Below, in pieces: positions 1 through 10,145 of a DNA stretch of 32,394 nt (position 1 is the first letter of the stretch; every line of letters begins with the position of its first letter). Below the pieces are notes generated by a model, which worked only from the letters and a program-made list of their open reading frames with translations, was not told the origin of the DNA and ran no database searches. A program made the translations under genes and the position numbers. This stretch comes from Candidatus Daviesbacteria bacterium (GTDB lineage: Bacteria; Patescibacteriota; Microgenomatia; Daviesbacterales; UBA10151): NCBI GenBank assembly GCA_016183305.1, contig JACPEW010000008.1:1-32394 (forward strand). Direction: 5' to 3'.

Positions 1-97
1 ATGAAGATCCTGTTTTGGTTGTTCTAACCCTCACTCCTAAATTGTACAGCTTAGTATGTACACACAGAAGGTCAATTGGATGATTGGATTGTTGTAA

Positions 98-1132
98 CAA
101 GTAATTGATTTTTTAAGAGGAAAATTTAGCAGAAGCCAGGAAGAAAATATTCCAGAAGTAACTTGCACTACTTCTGGTTCTACCAAACATGCTTTTATTA
201 AAAAGAAAGCTAAAAAAGTTAAGGTTACTGCCACCCGCAAAAAACCAACTGTTCAATCAAAAACTACTGTTATCAGGAAAAGATCTTACAAACAAAGCAA
301 GGTTTCTAAAACTACAATTTATAAAGATCTTAGTCTTAGTCCAACTGCTAAAATAGAATTTACTGTTGATCCAAGTATTGATAGTGCCCCAAGCTTAACT
401 TTTTATCCTGATTCCGCGAAACCTGAAACTTTAACAGTTGATCCTACCAGCGAAACTCAGGGTGGATTTGCCTTAGACCGAACTACTCCAACTACTGCAA
501 TCCAAATATCCGGCAATAAAAATGCTGATGTAATTTATTCTGATCCTGTAATTATTACTTTAACTGGCAGTGACTTAGAATCAGGAATTTTAACAACTGA
601 ATACAGCTTGGATAATGGTCAAACAGTTCAAACCTATACTGAACCTTTTACTATTTCTGAGTCTGGTAAAACTACAATCCAGATTAAATCTATAGATAAA
701 TTAGGCAATGAGGAAATCCCTCAAACTATTATTATAGAAATTGCTGCTCAAGCTACCCCAACACCTACACCTGCTACCTCTTCCGCTTCCACTAGCGGAT
801 CAGGTTCATCCGGATCTACCCCGGGGGAGTCAAAGCCCACCCCCGAGGTGGATTATGTTTCTGTCGTTACGGGTCCTACCCAGATTGCTTCGCTAACCGC
901 CCGCAATGATAATGGAGATATATTAGGAATTACTTTTGAGCCTGCTCAACACATTGCTGATCAAATCAGCATTAGCAACATATTGACCAAAGAAAAAGAT
1001 CTTGAAATAATTAAAAAACAAGTTAATCAAACATCTGAAATTTTAGGCAGATTATTAATGGTTTCAGGAGGGATAGCTACTCTTGCTTCTGTTGGTTTAC
1101 TTGCTACGTTTCTCAAGCCAATTCCAAAATAA
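98..1132 (+). CDS. Surface/secreted protein fragment with Ig-like/chitobiase-C-terminal-like repeat, Pro/Thr/Ser linker and C-terminal transmembrane anchor; N-terminus missing or disrupted
   Basis: The frame of ORF 608..1132 is open back to a TAA at 95-97, with coding-like codons but no in-frame ATG before 608. It carries a PTPTPATSSASTSGSGSSGSTPGES linker and a terminal hydrophobic segment ILGRLLMVSGGIATLASVGLLATFL. Confidence 0.6.
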   Translation, partial: QVIDFLRGKFSRSQEENIPEVTCTTSGSTKHAFIKKKAKKVKVTATRKKPTVQSKTTVIRKRSYKQSKVSKTTIYKDLSLSPTAKIEFTVDPSIDSAPSLTFYPDSAKPETLTVDPTSETQGGFALDRTTPTTAIQISGNKNADVIYSDPVIITLTGSDLESGILTTEYSLDNGQTVQTYTEPFTISESGKTTIQIKSIDKLGNEEIPQTIIIEIAAQATPTPTPATSSASTSGSGSSGSTPGESKPTPEVDYVSVVTGPTQIASLTARNDNGDILGITFEPAQHIADQISISNILTKEKDLEIIKKQVNQTSEILGRLLMVSGGIATLASVGLLATFLKPIPK

Positions 1133-1372
1133 ATGGATCACCCAAAACCATAATATTATGTTGACTAAAGATACCAAGAAAAATTTTGTATTATCGTTGG
1201 TTGAAATACATAAAGCAATTGGATAACCAGTGATTTCACATGAACTGCCAAAAGAGAAAAAACCAAGGGTTTGATCTTGCTGTATGAGTAATTGTACTAT
1301 CCCACTTATTAACCACACCACTATACTTAATCCCAAAGTAATGAAAAATCTTTTCCAGCTAAATCCCCACAT
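1097..1372 (-). CDS. Small membrane protein, hypothetical
   Basis: ORF with two or more hydrophobic segments (FFITLGLSIVVWLISGIVQLLI, FFLVSLVNIILWFWVIHLFW); convergent overlap with the surface-protein gene end. Confidence 0.5.
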   Translation of the reverse strand: MWGFSWKRFFITLGLSIVVWLISGIVQLLIQQDQTLGFFSFGSSCEITGYPIALCISTNDNTKFFLVSLVNIILWFWVIHLFWNWLEKRSK

Positions 1373-1489
1373 GTTTTTAGCATACTCTTTCCTGAAAACT
1401 TTTTCATCTTTCTATTTATCGCCTCATAGTAAATAATTATGGTTACTGAAACCATAAGTCCAGCTGTAGTAGGCAATTTAGATAGGTTT

Positions 1490-2940
1490 CCTGAGTTTCC
1501 CACTTTCTCCACATAAGGTTGTATCTGAGGCTAATTTAAGGTAAAAATGTAGTGTGAAACCGCACTACCAGAGAATCAGGAAGGTTAAAACTCATTCAGG
1601 TAGCACTGCTATCCAGGTAGGATCCTACAAAGGCAAAAACTTTATCTTAAAAAAGCACATTGGTTCAAGCAAAGATACAGAGAAGATTCAAGAGTTGGTT
1701 TTGTTGGCGGAGGAATATATCCGTTCTCACTCACCGCAACTTGCCCTGAACTTTAATCCTCAGTCAGAGGAAGTACTCTTTAAACGGGGAGTTAAAGTAC
1801 AAAAGACATATTTGCAGACTGCCTATGATTACCTGGATTCTATCTATGGGGCTTTGGGACTAAAACATTTGCGTAGTCCTGTTTTAAAACACTTTGCCAT
1901 GATACGGGTACTGGAACCGGCTTCCAAGATCAAATCGATTGCTCTTTTGGATAAGTACTTTGGTATCCACTATTCTAAAACAACAGCCTTTAGGGAACTT
2001 ACTAAATTGATTGCATTAAAAGAGGATGTCATTAAAACAGCTATTGCATATGCTCAAGAAAATCTGCATTTTGATTTCTCTTTAGTCTTTTATGATGTGA
2101 CTACTCTCTACTATGAAACTTTTAAAGAAGATGAATTTAGAATCCATGGATTTTCTAAAGATAACAAAATCAATCAACCCCAGATTCTCATTGGGTTAGT
2201 AGTTAACCGTGATGGTTTTCCCATCTACTATGATATTTTCAAGGGTAATACTTTTGAAGGAAAAACTATTATTCCTGTAATTTTAGGGCTTAAGGAAAAA
2301 TATCATATTGATAAATTTACTGTCATTGCTGATGCAGGTATGTTAAGCCAGGGGAATCTAGCTGAACTCAATGAGTTAGGCGTAGGTTTTGTAGTTGGTA
2401 GCAGAACAGGACAACTAACTTTAAAGCAGGTCCAATATATTACTGGTAGCCTAAACAGGGTAAACCATAAAATTATCAGGGTTGGTGAGACTATCTATGA
2501 ATACTCGGTTAAAAGAGCAGCCAAGGACAAAGCTGATAATGACAAAAAGAAGTTCAGGTTGAATGAAGTTCTGGTAGAAAAGCATCGAAGCCTGGAAGGA
2601 ATTAAAGGCTACAGAACAAATATTACCCGGTTACCGGAAAAACTCCTGGTTGGTAGATATCATGATCTTTGGAAGTTGAACAAGCCTTCCGAATTGCCAA
2701 ATCAGATTTAGAAGCAAGACCCATTTACCACCGCAAGAGGGAATCAATTGAATACCATCTTTTAATTGTCTTCGTAGCTTTATGCATGGGCAAAATTATT
2801 GAACTGATACAAGGTAGAACACTGCAAAGAGTAGTTGATGAGCTAAAAGATAAATGGACAGTGACACTCCATGATGAAATCTCAGGTAATTCCCTGGAAG
2901 TTATACTGGAACATAAACCGCACTAATTGGGAAACTCAGG
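1490..2940. mobile_element. IS1634-like (IS4 superfamily) insertion sequence with 13-bp perfect terminal inverted repeats
   Basis: Left end CCTGAGTTTCCCA (1490-1502) and right end TGGGAAACTCAGG (2928-2940) are exact reverse complements flanking transposase ORFs. No clear target duplication seen. Confidence 0.85.
1554..2926 (+). pseudogene. IS1634/IS4-like DDE transposase, split in two overlapping frames (1554..2711 and 2669..2926)
   Basis: N-terminal RKVKTHSGSTAIQVGSYKGK and FYDVTTLYYE typical of the family. The C-terminal YHDLW / EVEQAFRIAKSDL signature (Y-x2-L-x3-E-x6-K) is split by a one-base frame change near 2670. Confidence 0.8.
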
Positions 2941-3060
2941 ACGAGTTGCTTGATTTGGCTTAAAACGATTAACTAAACTGGCTGGGAATCTCTTAACAAC
3001 ACCTTGCCATACTCCGCTTTGCCCGTATTCCGGAGAATAATTATTACTTCCATCAGCCAT
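2941..3060 (-). pseudogene. N-terminal part of a small membrane protein gene interrupted by the IS (rest at 1327-1488)
   Basis: Minus-strand frame from ATG at 3060 reads MADGSNNYSPEYGQSGVWQGVVKRFPASLVNRFKPNQATR exactly to the IS border; the other IS flank reads NLSKLPTTAGLMVSVTIIIYYEAINRKMKKF. Confidence 0.5.
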
Positions 3061-3087
3061 AAATTCATTATAACATTTGCTTTATAC

Positions 3088-4002
3088 TCAACTTCCTAAC
3101 TTATTAAAACTATAGTCTAATAATTCTCTTGCTTCATCCCGTCTATTTTCTGTTCCCAGCAAAACTCCTATAACCTCATGGTTATCTTTTCTGGCTAAGG
3201 TGATTAAAGTTAAACCTGCCTCTGGAGTATAACCAGTTTTAAACCCAATTACCCCAGGATAAGTAGTTAGTAAGTTAATTCCTGAATACATATCATAATC
3301 CTGATGATTTTCTGTAATAGGTAAATAAATATGTTCTGTCTTAGAAATATCTACTACCTCTGGATAGTGTTTAATTAAGTACCTCGTTAAAATTGCTAAA
3401 TCATAAACTGTGGAATATGAATTATTAGTATCTTCATCCAGCCCTGTGGAGTTAGCAAAATAACTGTCTTTCATGCCTAATTGCTGGGCTTTTATGTTCA
3501 TAAGTTTTATAAATTCCTCCCTGTCTCCTATTGTCCCTTCTGCTAAAACTTCCGCTGCATCATTAGCTGAAACTAAAAAAATACCACTTAATAATTCTTT
3601 TAAAGTTAGTTTTTCCCCAGCTATAAGCAACATTTTGTCCGGTTCCATACCAGCTGCCCGCTCAGACACAACATATGTGTCATCCATGTTTTTATGTTCC
3701 AAAGCTACCAACACAGTCATAACTTTTACCAAAGAGGCTATTGGCAAACGCCCATTAATATTTTTTGAATAAAGAGTCTTACCATCCTTAGTATCAATAA
3801 ACAAAGCAGCTTTAGCAGTAATTTTAGGAGCATTCAACTTACTATCTAAAACTTGAGGCAGCCACAGGTTAATCCCTAAAACATTTTCTTGTTTTATTAA
3901 AGGAGAAATTAAAGGAATTAATGCCTGAGTTGCCTTTATATAAATCGACAAAAATAGAAGTAAAATAATTAAGGAGAAACCTCCGGCTGCAAACCTTTTC
4001 AT
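3088..4002 (-). CDS. D-alanyl-D-alanine carboxypeptidase, peptidase S11 family
   Basis: SxxK (SLVK), SxN (SAN) and KTG (GFKTGYT) motifs; N-terminal hydrophobic segment. Confidence 0.92.
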   Translation of the reverse strand: MKRFAAGGFSLIILLLFLSIYIKATQALIPLISPLIKQENVLGINLWLPQVLDSKLNAPKITAKAALFIDTKDGKTLYSKNINGRLPIASLVKVMTVLVALEHKNMDDTYVVSERAAGMEPDKMLLIAGEKLTLKELLSGIFLVSANDAAEVLAEGTIGDREEFIKLMNIKAQQLGMKDSYFANSTGLDEDTNNSYSTVYDLAILTRYLIKHYPEVVDISKTEHIYLPITENHQDYDMYSGINLLTTYPGVIGFKTGYTPEAGLTLITLARKDNHEVIGVLLGTENRRDEARELLDYSFNKLGS

Positions 4003-4121
4003 AAGAATTATTTATCATAACAAATATTTTCTATTAAAAGAGGGAATTTTTCCCTATTGACGTCTATACCAAGCTTACCACACAATATAATTAAGCTTAA
4101 AACGGAAAGCTAATTTTTCCT

Positions 4122-4844
4122 ATGCTGCACCGCCTACTGCCTCTACTGCTAATAATTGGTTTAATCACTTTTGTAACAGTTAATTTCCGCCTGGTTCAAA
4201 GAGAAATTGTGTACAAACTAGGCATTTCAGGAGACCTTACTACTTCTTGCTGTACAGTTGATCAAGTCTTGAAAGCTGATGGCAAGTTTGATGAGAATGC
4301 TAGTATTGCTATATTTAATAGCCAGGTTATTGATTATCCAAAAACCTCTTTAGCTTATGCTTACTCACAATCACTGGCTCAAAGCTCAAATAATGACCAA
4401 GCAGTTTTAGGTACAACTAATGAAGCAGGAGAGGAAAAATGGATTGAAGTATCTTTGGGTGAACAAAGACTCAGGGCTTGGGAAGGCAATAAATTATATA
4501 TGGAGTTTCCTATCTCCTCAGGACTATGGGCAGCTACTCCTAAAGGAACTTTTAATATCTGGCATAAAACCAGAAGCCAAACTATGTCAGGCGGTTCCCA
4601 AACCTTAGGAACTTACTATAACTTACCGAATGTTCCTCACAATATGTTTTTCTATAAAGGCTATGCTATTCATGGAGCATATTGGCATAATAATTTTGGC
4701 CATCCAATGAGCCATGGTTGTGTGAACTCCCCCCTGGCTTCAGTTGCCCAGCTTTTTGAATGGGCAGGTCCAGTAGTTCCATCAGGCCAAAATGTTGCCC
4801 ATGCCAGCCCAGATAATCCTGGGACTAAAGTAGTAGTGCGTTAA
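4122..4844 (+). CDS. L,D-transpeptidase (YkuD domain)
   Basis: HGAYWHNNFGHPMSHGCVNSP catalytic motif; N-terminal TM segment. Confidence 0.92.
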   Translation: MLHRLLPLLLIIGLITFVTVNFRLVQREIVYKLGISGDLTTSCCTVDQVLKADGKFDENASIAIFNSQVIDYPKTSLAYAYSQSLAQSSNNDQAVLGTTNEAGEEKWIEVSLGEQRLRAWEGNKLYMEFPISSGLWAATPKGTFNIWHKTRSQTMSGGSQTLGTYYNLPNVPHNMFFYKGYAIHGAYWHNNFGHPMSHGCVNSPLASVAQLFEWAGPVVPSGQNVAHASPDNPGTKVVVR

Positions 4845-4890
4845 CCCTAGAGTATATTGACAACTAATTAGTTAATGCTAAAATAATCCT

Positions 4891-5202
4891 ATGGCAATGG
4901 GAGAAAGATTAGCAAAAATTACTGGACTAATTAGAGATGCTTTTTCTTTGAAGCCAATAACCCCAAAACTAACACTTTATCCACATACTACTATTGTTAG
5001 GGCTCTCCAACGGTACGGGGACACAGATATCGGATTCTTGGCACACAAGTTGGGTACTGTTCCTGGTAGCAGAAGATTCCAGGACCACCTAAGCAATCTA
5101 GAACAAGATGGAGTTTTGTGGCATACAGATAACACAGTTGGCCTCGTTAGTCAAACAGCCAGTCCTCGTATTCTTCTCTCTAGATTATTATCTCGTCGCT
5201 AA
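4891..5202 (+). CDS. Hypothetical protein
   Basis: Complete 103-aa ORF in an otherwise unoccupied interval; no family recognised. Confidence 0.5.
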   Translation: MAMGERLAKITGLIRDAFSLKPITPKLTLYPHTTIVRALQRYGDTDIGFLAHKLGTVPGSRRFQDHLSNLEQDGVLWHTDNTVGLVSQTASPRILLSRLLSRR

Positions 5203-5239
5203 TTTTGCTAGGATATTAGATGCTCTATATAAATAGGCA

Positions 5240-6217
5240 TCATATTTCTTTAGCTGTAATTTCAGGGTGTTCTTTTAACCTTTCCTGCATCTTATTATAA
5301 GTTAACAAACCTGCTTGAGGGCCAACTTTTTCTACCACTGAGGCTCCGCTGGCTGCCCCCCATTTCATGGCTTCTGCTAGATTAACACCACGGAAAAGAG
5401 CTGCCAAAACCCCTGTGGCATAAGCATCTCCAGCTCCTGTCATTTCTACTAAGTTGGCTGGAAATATTCCTATATGGTAACAATCCTCCCCATCAAATCC
5501 ATAAGAACCATCTTTGCCATTTGTAATTATCACCATTTTGGGGCCTAAGTTACCCAACGATAATAGTAATTTTTTAATAGAAATTGCTTCTCCTGCAGTA
5601 TAACCTAAAATATGTTTTGCTTCCTCAACATTTACTATAAAGAGTTCTGTTAAAGATAATAATCTGGGGTGTTTTTTTACCCCTGTTTTGATTTGAAAAG
5701 TCCCAGGATTATAAAGCAACCTGGCTGAAGAAAGCTCCAGGTAATTTATCAACTGATTGACTATATTAGACTCAACAAAAGTTGGCGCAAGCGAGGTAAA
5801 ATATACCCATTTTGCTCTATCTAAGTCTGGTAAGCTGTATTTCCAGGGTTGATGATGGATTAAAATTGTTCTCTCGCCTTTAAAATCTAGAACAATATGG
5901 TGGTTTGTCGGCAAATTTTCATTAAACATTACATAGCGGGTATCAACACCTTCTTCTTTTAATTTACTTTTGATTTTATCACCCCTGTCATCACTGCCTA
6001 TATTGACATAAATAGCAGTTTTTAGTTTTAATCTGGAGGCTCCAACTGCATTATTGGCTGCATTGCCGGCAACTAAACTGACTGAATCTCCAACAGGAAT
6101 TTTGCTGCCATATTTTAAGCAAAGCATTACCTCGCCTTTTTTAGACTCTAAAGATGCCTCAGTTAAAGGCACAAAAGTATCTATCACAGAATCTCCAATG
6201 GAAATAAGGTCAAACAT
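5240..6217 (-). CDS. PfkB-family carbohydrate/nucleoside kinase
   Basis: SLVAGNAANNAVGASRL near the N-terminus and the PfkB signature VEMTGAGDAYATGVLAAL. Confidence 0.9.
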   Translation of the reverse strand: MFDLISIGDSVIDTFVPLTEASLESKKGEVMLCLKYGSKIPVGDSVSLVAGNAANNAVGASRLKLKTAIYVNIGSDDRGDKIKSKLKEEGVDTRYVMFNENLPTNHHIVLDFKGERTILIHHQPWKYSLPDLDRAKWVYFTSLAPTFVESNIVNQLINYLELSSARLLYNPGTFQIKTGVKKHPRLLSLTELFIVNVEEAKHILGYTAGEAISIKKLLLSLGNLGPKMVIITNGKDGSYGFDGEDCYHIGIFPANLVEMTGAGDAYATGVLAALFRGVNLAEAMKWGAASGASVVEKVGPQAGLLTYNKMQERLKEHPEITAKEI

Positions 6218-6221
6218 AAAA

Positions 6222-6253
6222 ATAGGGTATAGGGTATAGGGTATAGGGTATAG
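6222..6253. repeat. Short tandem repeat (ATAGGGT) x ~4.6
   Basis: ATAGGGTATAGGGTATAGGGTATAGGGTATAG read directly. Confidence 0.95.
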
Positions 6254-6262
6254 CTAAAAAAA

Positions 6263-6475
6263 TCAACAGGGTTCGGCAGTGTAACCTGTTTGTTTAATTG
6301 TATCGATAATTTTTTGGTCACTAAGTTTATTTAAATCATACTCTACTTCCGTTTCTTCTTTAGCATAACTGGTTTGGACCTTTTCTATGCCTTCTAAGTC
6401 CTCCAAATCCATATCTATACTCATTGCGCAAGAAGAACAATGCATGCCAGTAATCTTAAATTTCTTTTTAATCAT
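6263..6475 (-). CDS. copZ: Heavy-metal-associated (HMA) domain copper chaperone, CopZ-like
   Basis: KFKITGMHCSSCAMSID HMA motif; start MIKKKF at 6475 preferred over the ORF-track start at 6529. Confidence 0.85.
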   Translation of the reverse strand: MIKKKFKITGMHCSSCAMSIDMDLEDLEGIEKVQTSYAKEETEVEYDLNKLSDQKIIDTIKQTGYTAEPC

Positions 6476-6486
6476 AGATTGCTTGC

Positions 6487-7521
6487 CTAGACTGCCTCCA
6501 TTATCAAATAAAACATCCCCATTGAACAAGTACCCACTATTTTACCTTTTTGAGTAGGGGTAAATTCTACTATTTCTGTGGTATTTGGAGCTAAATTTTT
6601 GCTTACTCCTAAAGAAGGAATCCTAAATTGGGAGGCGCAACCTAAAACATCACCTGTGGTTAAATTTAATTTGACTGGAACACCAGCTTTAACTTTAACA
6701 AAGCCTGGCCTGTAACCATTAGGCAAGACCTGAACATCTATTTGCTGCGCACCATTTACTAACCCAAGACCAGTCTGTTGCTCAGATTCTCCTGCGCTAA
6801 AATCTACTTGAATTGGAATATTATCTGCAATTGACTGTAAATTAACAGGAGAACCTGCCAATACTAATGCTCCATTTAAAGAAGTAATACCTAAATATAG
6901 AACAAAAACAGCAGCAACTTTTAAAAACTTTGTTCTAAAAGTATCACCCAAAAGAGTAGTCAGAAAACCTAATCCAAAAAATAGCGGGGAAGTACCTAAA
7001 ACAAATACTCCTAAAATAGCAGCGCCTAAAAAAGGGCTGCCTGAAGATATTGCCAAGGCTTCCATTGCCAGCGTAGTTCCACAAGGAATAAATATAGTCA
7101 TTGCTCCTAAAAAAGCCGGGGCAAATAGGTCTTTGCTCTTTGATTGATTTCTAACTAATTTAGTTAAAAATCTGGGTGGTTGGATAATAGCATACCTAAA
7201 AATTCTGTGAACATTTAATAAATTCAAAGCCACCACAATCATATATAAAGCAGCAGCTATTTGCATCACAATCCTGGCATTATCTGATAAGGCTAAAGCT
7301 GAACCAAAAGCTCCTAGAATAAAGCCTAAAGTAATATAGGCAATAAATTTCGTGGTTAAAAAGGCTAGTGTTGGCCAGATATTGTGTTTATGGTTTACTC
7401 CTGCTCTAATATCCTCTTCTTCCCTGGCAGCAATAGTAGAAGCCAATAAGCCTCCTTGCATTGCCATGCAAGTTACTCCGCCAACTGTTAAACCAGTAAG
7501 AAAAATTAGCCAAAGGTCCAT
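6487..7521 (-). CDS. Sulfite exporter TauE/SafE (DsbD-like) membrane protein fused to a C-terminal cupredoxin-like domain
   Basis: Multiple TM segments with PCGTTLAMEALAISSGSP, then VQVLPNGYRPGFVKVKAGVPVKLNL...GCASQFRIPSLGVSKNL...VGTCSMGM, a cupredoxin-like Cys/Met pattern. Confidence 0.82.
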   Translation of the reverse strand: MDLWLIFLTGLTVGGVTCMAMQGGLLASTIAAREEEDIRAGVNHKHNIWPTLAFLTTKFIAYITLGFILGAFGSALALSDNARIVMQIAAALYMIVVALNLLNVHRIFRYAIIQPPRFLTKLVRNQSKSKDLFAPAFLGAMTIFIPCGTTLAMEALAISSGSPFLGAAILGVFVLGTSPLFFGLGFLTTLLGDTFRTKFLKVAAVFVLYLGITSLNGALVLAGSPVNLQSIADNIPIQVDFSAGESEQQTGLGLVNGAQQIDVQVLPNGYRPGFVKVKAGVPVKLNLTTGDVLGCASQFRIPSLGVSKNLAPNTTEIVEFTPTQKGKIVGTCSMGMFYLIMEAV

Positions 7522-7536
7522 AAGATAACTATTGTA

Positions 7537-9762
7537 TTAAATTTTCATCCTTTTCAGAAGCAGTGAATTACCCACTACTGATATTGAAGAAAGTGCCATT
7601 GCTGCTGAGGCAAATATGGGATTAAGCAATATTTGAAAAAATGGATACAAAATACCCATTGCAACCGGGATTAAAATGACATTATAACCAAATGCCCAAA
7701 ATAGGTTTAGTTTTATGGTTCTCATTGTTTTTTTGGATAAATTAATAGCTTGGGCAACTGAACGTAAATCTTTACTGATTAAAGTAATCCCTCCTGCCTC
7801 GATTGCCACATCAGTGCCTGTACCCATGGCAATACCAACATCAGCTTGTGCTAAAGCTGGAGCATCATTTATCCCATCTCCTGCAAAAGCCACTTTTTTA
7901 CCCTCATCCTGTAATTTTCTAACCTCCCTTTCTTTTTCATCTGGCAATATTTCTGCTAAAACTTTTTTTATACCAACCTGCCTGGCAATGGCTGAGGCTG
8001 TTTTCTGGTTATCTCCGGTAATCATCAATACCTCAATCCCCATTCTTTGTAAGCTTTTTACGGCTTCTTTGGCGCTATCTTTGATAGTATCAGCAACAGC
8101 AATTAAACCAATAAAATCAGATCCTTCGCTCCGCTCAGGATGACGGGGGACACCAAGCATCATCACAGTTTTACCCTCTTCTTCTAACTTACTTATTACT
8201 TCTTCATTAATTTTTATTTTCTCTCTTTGCATAAGCTTCCTATTGCCTAAAACTACTTTTTTACCATCTATTAGACCTTCTACTCCGTATCCAGCTATAG
8301 CTTTAAACTTTCCTACCTGCAAAAACTTTACTTTTTCCTCTTCTGCTTTTTTAACAATTGCCTCTGCTAAAGAATGTTCCGAACCTTTTTCCAAAGATCC
8401 AGCCAAGGCGAGAACAGTTTTTAGGTTGTAGGTTGTAGGTTGTAGGGGAATAACGTCAGTAACAACTGGTTTGCCATGAGTTAAAGTGCCTGTTTTATCA
8501 AAAATTATAGTATTGATTTTGTGGGCAGTTTCTAAACTGGCAGCATCTTTTATTAAAATCCCATGTTCTGCCCCAAGTCCTGTTCCTACCATAATAGCGG
8601 TAGGTGTAGCCAAACCCATGGCGCAGGGACAAGCAATAATTAATACAGCTACCATATTAAGCATCGCAAATAAAAATGCTGGAGTAGGACCAAAAACATA
8701 CCAGACTACAAAGGTTAAAATAGCCAGCATTATAACTACAGGCACAAAATATGAGGAAATTAAATCAGCTAGCCTCTGAATCGGAGCTTTACTGGCTTGA
8801 GCTTCCTCAACCAGTTTTATTATCTGAGAAAGCATAGTGTCTTTCCCTACCTTAGCAGCTTTGAAGACAAAAGTTCCACTTCTATTGAAGGTTGCGCCAA
8901 TTATATTATCACCTTTAGTTTTATCAACCGGGATACTTTCTCCTGTAACCATAGACTCATCAATAGAAGATTCTCCTTTCTCAATGACCCCATCAACTGG
9001 GATTTTTTCACCTGGTCTGACCCTAATCCTCATTCCCACTGCTACTTCTGAAATAGGAATATCTATCTCTTTTCCATCTTTTAAAACCCTAGCTGTTTTT
9101 GCCTGCAAACCAATTAATCTTCTGATTGCCTCAGATGTACCTGCTTTTGCCCTGGCTTCAAAAAAACGCCCCAAGAGAATTAAACCAATAATAATAGTAG
9201 AAACATCAAAATAAGGCATCGGTTCAACACCTATTTTTTCTACTACTTGAGGGAAAACAGTAACAAAGGCCGAGTAGGAAAAAGCTACTGTAGTCCCTAG
9301 AGCAACCAGTGTATCCATATTAGCGGTTCTATTTCTTAAAGCAGGAAGAGTCGCTCTATAAAATTCCAATCCTACCCAAAACTGAACTGGAATAGCCAGT
9401 ATCAATTGGATCCAGGAAGACAATCCTAAAAATCCTCCAATTACAATAATTCCTCCTAAAATTAAACTAATGATTACCTTATTTCTTAGGGCATGAAGTT
9501 CTTTTTGTTTTTCTGCTTTTTGCTTATCTTCATCTTCTGCTTTTTGTTCTAGTTCTGCTTTATAACCTACACTCGCTACAGCTGAAGCCAAATCCTGATC
9601 AGTTACTTGACTGGGATCATAGGATACACTGCCTTTTTCCAGAGCTAAATTAACAGCAGCATTTGATACCCCAGGTAACTTTGAGAGCGATTTCTCAATC
9701 ACCCTGACGCAAGAAGCACAATGCATTCCTTTGATAGGAAATGTTTTCTTTATCTCAGTCAT
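7537..9762 (-). CDS. copA: Copper-translocating P-type ATPase
   Basis: GMHCASC HMA domain, [13 protein letters not shown] transmembrane [12 protein letters not shown] phosphorylation motif, [28 protein letters not shown] start at 9762. Confidence 0.95.
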   Translation of the reverse strand: MTEIKKTFPIKGMHCASCVRVIEKSLSKLPGVSNAAVNLALEKGSVSYDPSQVTDQDLASAVASVGYKAELEQKAEDEDKQKAEKQKELHALRNKVIISLILGGIIVIGGFLGLSSWIQLILAIPVQFWVGLEFYRATLPALRNRTANMDTLVALGTTVAFSYSAFVTVFPQVVEKIGVEPMPYFDVSTIIIGLILLGRFFEARAKAGTSEAIRRLIGLQAKTARVLKDGKEIDIPISEVAVGMRIRVRPGEKIPVDGVIEKGESSIDESMVTGESIPVDKTKGDNIIGATFNRSGTFVFKAAKVGKDTMLSQIIKLVEEAQASKAPIQRLADLISSYFVPVVIMLAILTFVVWYVFGPTPAFLFAMLNMVAVLIIACPCAMGLATPTAIMVGTGLGAEHGILIKDAASLETAHKINTIIFDKTGTLTHGKPVVTDVIPLQPTTYNLKTVLALAGSLEKGSEHSLAEAIVKKAEEEKVKFLQVGKFKAIAGYGVEGLIDGKKVVLGNRKLMQREKIKINEEVISKLEEEGKTVMMLGVPRHPERSEGSDFIGLIAVADTIKDSAKEAVKSLQRMGIEVLMITGDNQKTASAIARQVGIKKVLAEILPDEKEREVRKLQDEGKKVAFAGDGINDAPALAQADVGIAMGTGTDVAIEAGGITLISKDLRSVAQAINLSKKTMRTIKLNLFWAFGYNVILIPVAMGILYPFFQILLNPIFASAAMALSSISVVGNSLLLKRMKI
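8119..8153. repeat. Interspersed-type palindromic repeat inserted in frame in copA (encodes [10 protein letters not shown])
   Basis: atccttcgctccgctcaggatgacggggg inside the copA frame, giving [15 protein letters not shown] where family members have a short direct link. Confidence 0.7.
8422..8446. repeat. Tandem heptamer (TAGGTTG) x ~3.6 inside copA
   Basis: taggttgtaggttgtaggttgtagg read directly; encodes QPTTYNLK on the minus strand. Confidence 0.85.
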
Positions 9763-10118
9763 TTGACTATTATCTTTCCGTGATACATATTCATACCACA
9801 AGCATAACCATACTCTCCTGCTTTCTCAGGAGTAATCTCTACAGAAACTGTTTGGTTTAAGGGCAGCTGTTTTTTGATCCTAAAGTCTGGTAATACCACC
9901 TCAGATAAACAATCTGTGGGATCAGTTCTTTTAAAATTTATCCTGGTAGTTTTCCCCTGAGGGACAGAAATAATTTCTGGTGAGTATCCCCCTGAAACAA
10001 TAATATCAACCTCACCACGGGCTTGCACTACTCCATCTTTTTTCATCAGGAAAAACCAATAAGTAAACATTATTCCTAATAAGCCAACAACAGCTACGAT
10101 AATTTTATCTATTTCCAT
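9759..10118 (-). CDS. Membrane-anchored cupredoxin-domain protein
   Basis: N-terminal [45 protein letters not shown]...[16 protein letters not shown]. Confidence 0.85.
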   Translation of the reverse strand: MEIDKIIVAVVGLLGIMFTYWFFLMKKDGVVQARGEVDIIVSGGYSPEIISVPQGKTTRINFKRTDPTDCLSEVVLPDFRIKKQLPLNQTVSVEITPEKAGEYGYACGMNMYHGKIIVK

Positions 10119-10145
10119 ATTTAAACTCCTTTTTAACTATACAGC

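Noticed and set aside
1480-2950. Target-site duplication around the IS
   Set aside because: Flanks AGGTTT and ACGAGT do not match.
6222-6253. True telomere or replicon end
   Set aside because: Short internal array flanked by ordinary coding sequence; more like a microsatellite.
7715-9214. Plus-strand ORFs 7715..8143, 8243..8431, 8486..8779, 8797..9051, 8837..9214
   Set aside because: Antisense shadows of the well-supported copA gene with no recognisable motifs.
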